Part shown: piece by piece, positions 43,093 through 44,424 of the stretch | How positions within the stretch are numbered: the first letter of the stretch is position 1 | Layout of the letters: the number at the start of each line of letters is the position of its first letter | NCBI GenBank assembly: GCA_018822435.1 | Contig: JAHJKD010000010.1 | Coordinates: 1-44,424 of the forward strand | Length of the DNA stretch: 44,424 bases | Origin: Patescibacteria group bacterium | GTDB lineage: Bacteria > Patescibacteriota > Patescibacteriia > UBA9570 > JAHJKD01 | Direction of reading: 5' to 3' | Made by a program: the position numbers and the translations under genes | Notes under the pieces: model-generated | What the model was told of the DNA's origin: nothing | What the model saw: only the letters and a program-made list of their open reading frames with translations | Database searches by the model: none

Positions 43093-44352
43093 GACTTTAT
43101 TAACACCTGTTTTTTTCTGATTTAAACCGGACTTATTAGACGACCTATTCAAAAAATAAATAACCAAAAACAAAAACCCATACGCTCCAAAAAGCCATCC
43201 CCAATGGAACTCCGGCACTTCCAGGCTGGCATACTTCCATTCTGCGAAAAATCCGGCCACTTTAATAATGCCCTCGCCTATCAGCCACCCAAGTGACCCA
43301 AGATAAAAAGCAAGCTTAGGAAATATTAATCCAATTCCTAAATTTGCCAATCCAAATATTGTCAGAGGAGAAATAAAAGGTACGATCACGATGTTAGCGA
43401 TCAGGGCCACCAAAGAAATCCGACCGAACTGAAACATGACTAAAGGACTGGTAAAAATGATACAAGCCAAAGTCGTAGCCACTACTTCAAATTTTAATAA
43501 CTTCTGCATATGGCCAGCTAAATAAACAAGAGCAATAGTAGCTAAGAACGACAATTGAAAACCAGCGTCAAAAACCAATATCTTCGGATTCATGGCCACC
43601 ATCACTGTGGCTGTTAATACTAAAACGTTCAAAGGATTACGGGGCCTTCCCACTTTCTCGCCCAGATGCACGGCCAGGGCCATGATCATGGCCCGCACAA
43701 CTGAACTTTCCGCCCCAGTTAAAATAACAAATACAAAAATAAATCCCGCCAAAAAATAAAATAACTTTTTCCGGGGAATGCCAATGCCCTTAAACAGACT
43801 AACCACGACCATGCTCACGATCATGACATTAAATCCAGATACAACCATTATATGAATAGTTCCCGTATCAATAAAATATTGATTCAGTTCTTCTGGTAAC
43901 CCTTTTTTCATACCCAGTAATATTCCCGCCATCACTTGAGACACTGGTGCCGGATAAACATACTCAAGTGATTGCATCAGTTTCTTCTTAAACTTAAAAA
44001 TGCTTCCCAAAAAAATATTTCCTTGATTCTTTTCTATCAATTTTATTTCAGGTCGATAACAAAGAGAATAAATATTAAATCTTGCTAAATACAAATCATA
44101 TGAAAAATCTTCAATTTTTTCTGGTTTCTTTAACTGGCAACTAACTTCCAAAAAATCCCCATAATCATATTCCGGGTATTTTTTGTTTTTTACCTGCACT
44201 AGCCCTTCCAGCTGTTCTGATTTTAAAACCAGCCGGACATGATCAGCCCTAACATCTGGCTCCTTGACCACAACCCCAGAAAAAGTAATATCTTTGCCAT
44301 AGGGATTATTCGGTTCTATAAAAGATTCCTGAATATAATAGCCCCCGCCCAT
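43072..44352 (-). CDS. ComEC/Rec2 competence-domain protein (N-terminal and channel part only)
   Basis: DUF4131-like N-term; AGILLGMKKGLPEELNQYFIDTGTIHIMVVSGFNVMIVSMVV, TGAESSVVRAMIMA; C-term VNLNPE* is encoded by the REP. Confidence 0.85.
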   Translation of the reverse strand: MGGGYYIQESFIEPNNPYGKDITFSGVVVKEPDVRADHVRLVLKSEQLEGLVQVKNKKYPEYDYGDFLEVSCQLKKPEKIEDFSYDLYLARFNIYSLCYRPEIKLIEKNQGNIFLGSIFKFKKKLMQSLEYVYPAPVSQVMAGILLGMKKGLPEELNQYFIDTGTIHIMVVSGFNVMIVSMVVVSLFKGIGIPRKKLFYFLAGFIFVFVILTGAESSVVRAMIMALAVHLGEKVGRPRNPLNVLVLTATVMVAMNPKILVFDAGFQLSFLATIALVYLAGHMQKLLKFEVVATTLACIIFTSPLVMFQFGRISLVALIANIVIVPFISPLTIFGLANLGIGLIFPKLAFYLGSLGWLIGEGIIKVAGFFAEWKYASLEVPEFHWGWLFGAYGFLFLVIYFLNRSSNKSGLNQKKTGVNKVVNLNPE

Positions 44353-44424
44353 AAATATTAAAAAACAAAAAACTGCAAATAAAATTTTCCAATTTTTTAT
44401 AAATCCAAAAATTATTATTAAAAA

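Noticed and set aside
1-44424. CRISPR array or cas genes
   Set aside because: No regularly spaced identical direct repeats and no Cas-like ORFs seen; the repeats found are palindromic REP-like elements.

Overview
AT-rich bacterial window with Patescibacteria/CPR-like gene content (inference; no rRNA is present to place it). Two tRNA genes are visible. The left part holds a compact cassette: a P-loop-less RadA/RecA-like protein, an 86-aa ORF, a family B DNA polymerase with degenerate exonuclease and motif C residues, and a DUF72 gene. Next come exported proteins (GH114-like, DUF3160, NHL/IPT, and two convergent paralogous IPT/FN3-like proteins). A sharply GC-rich two-gene island (SPFH-like protein plus small membrane protein) with strong Shine-Dalgarno sites follows, then a hairpin-rich noncoding region. 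The right half is a long minus-strand metabolic array: PFOR, group 3-type NiFe (sulf)hydrogenase, HypC/HypA-like, EamA, RND permease, pentose-phosphate enzymes and glycerate enzymes. Upstream of it lie DsbA/glutaredoxin, CDF, FBA and PFK genes. At the right edge a REP-associated tyrosine transposase (RAYT), bracketed by REP-like palindromes, sits between the two halves of comEC. The most interesting signals are the degenerate PolB/RadA cassette, the RAYT/REP split of comEC, a palindrome shared between polB and an intergenic element, a recurrent '-10 box, six nt, ATG' (leaderless) architecture, and the GC-rich island. All product calls come from reading motifs; no database search was run.
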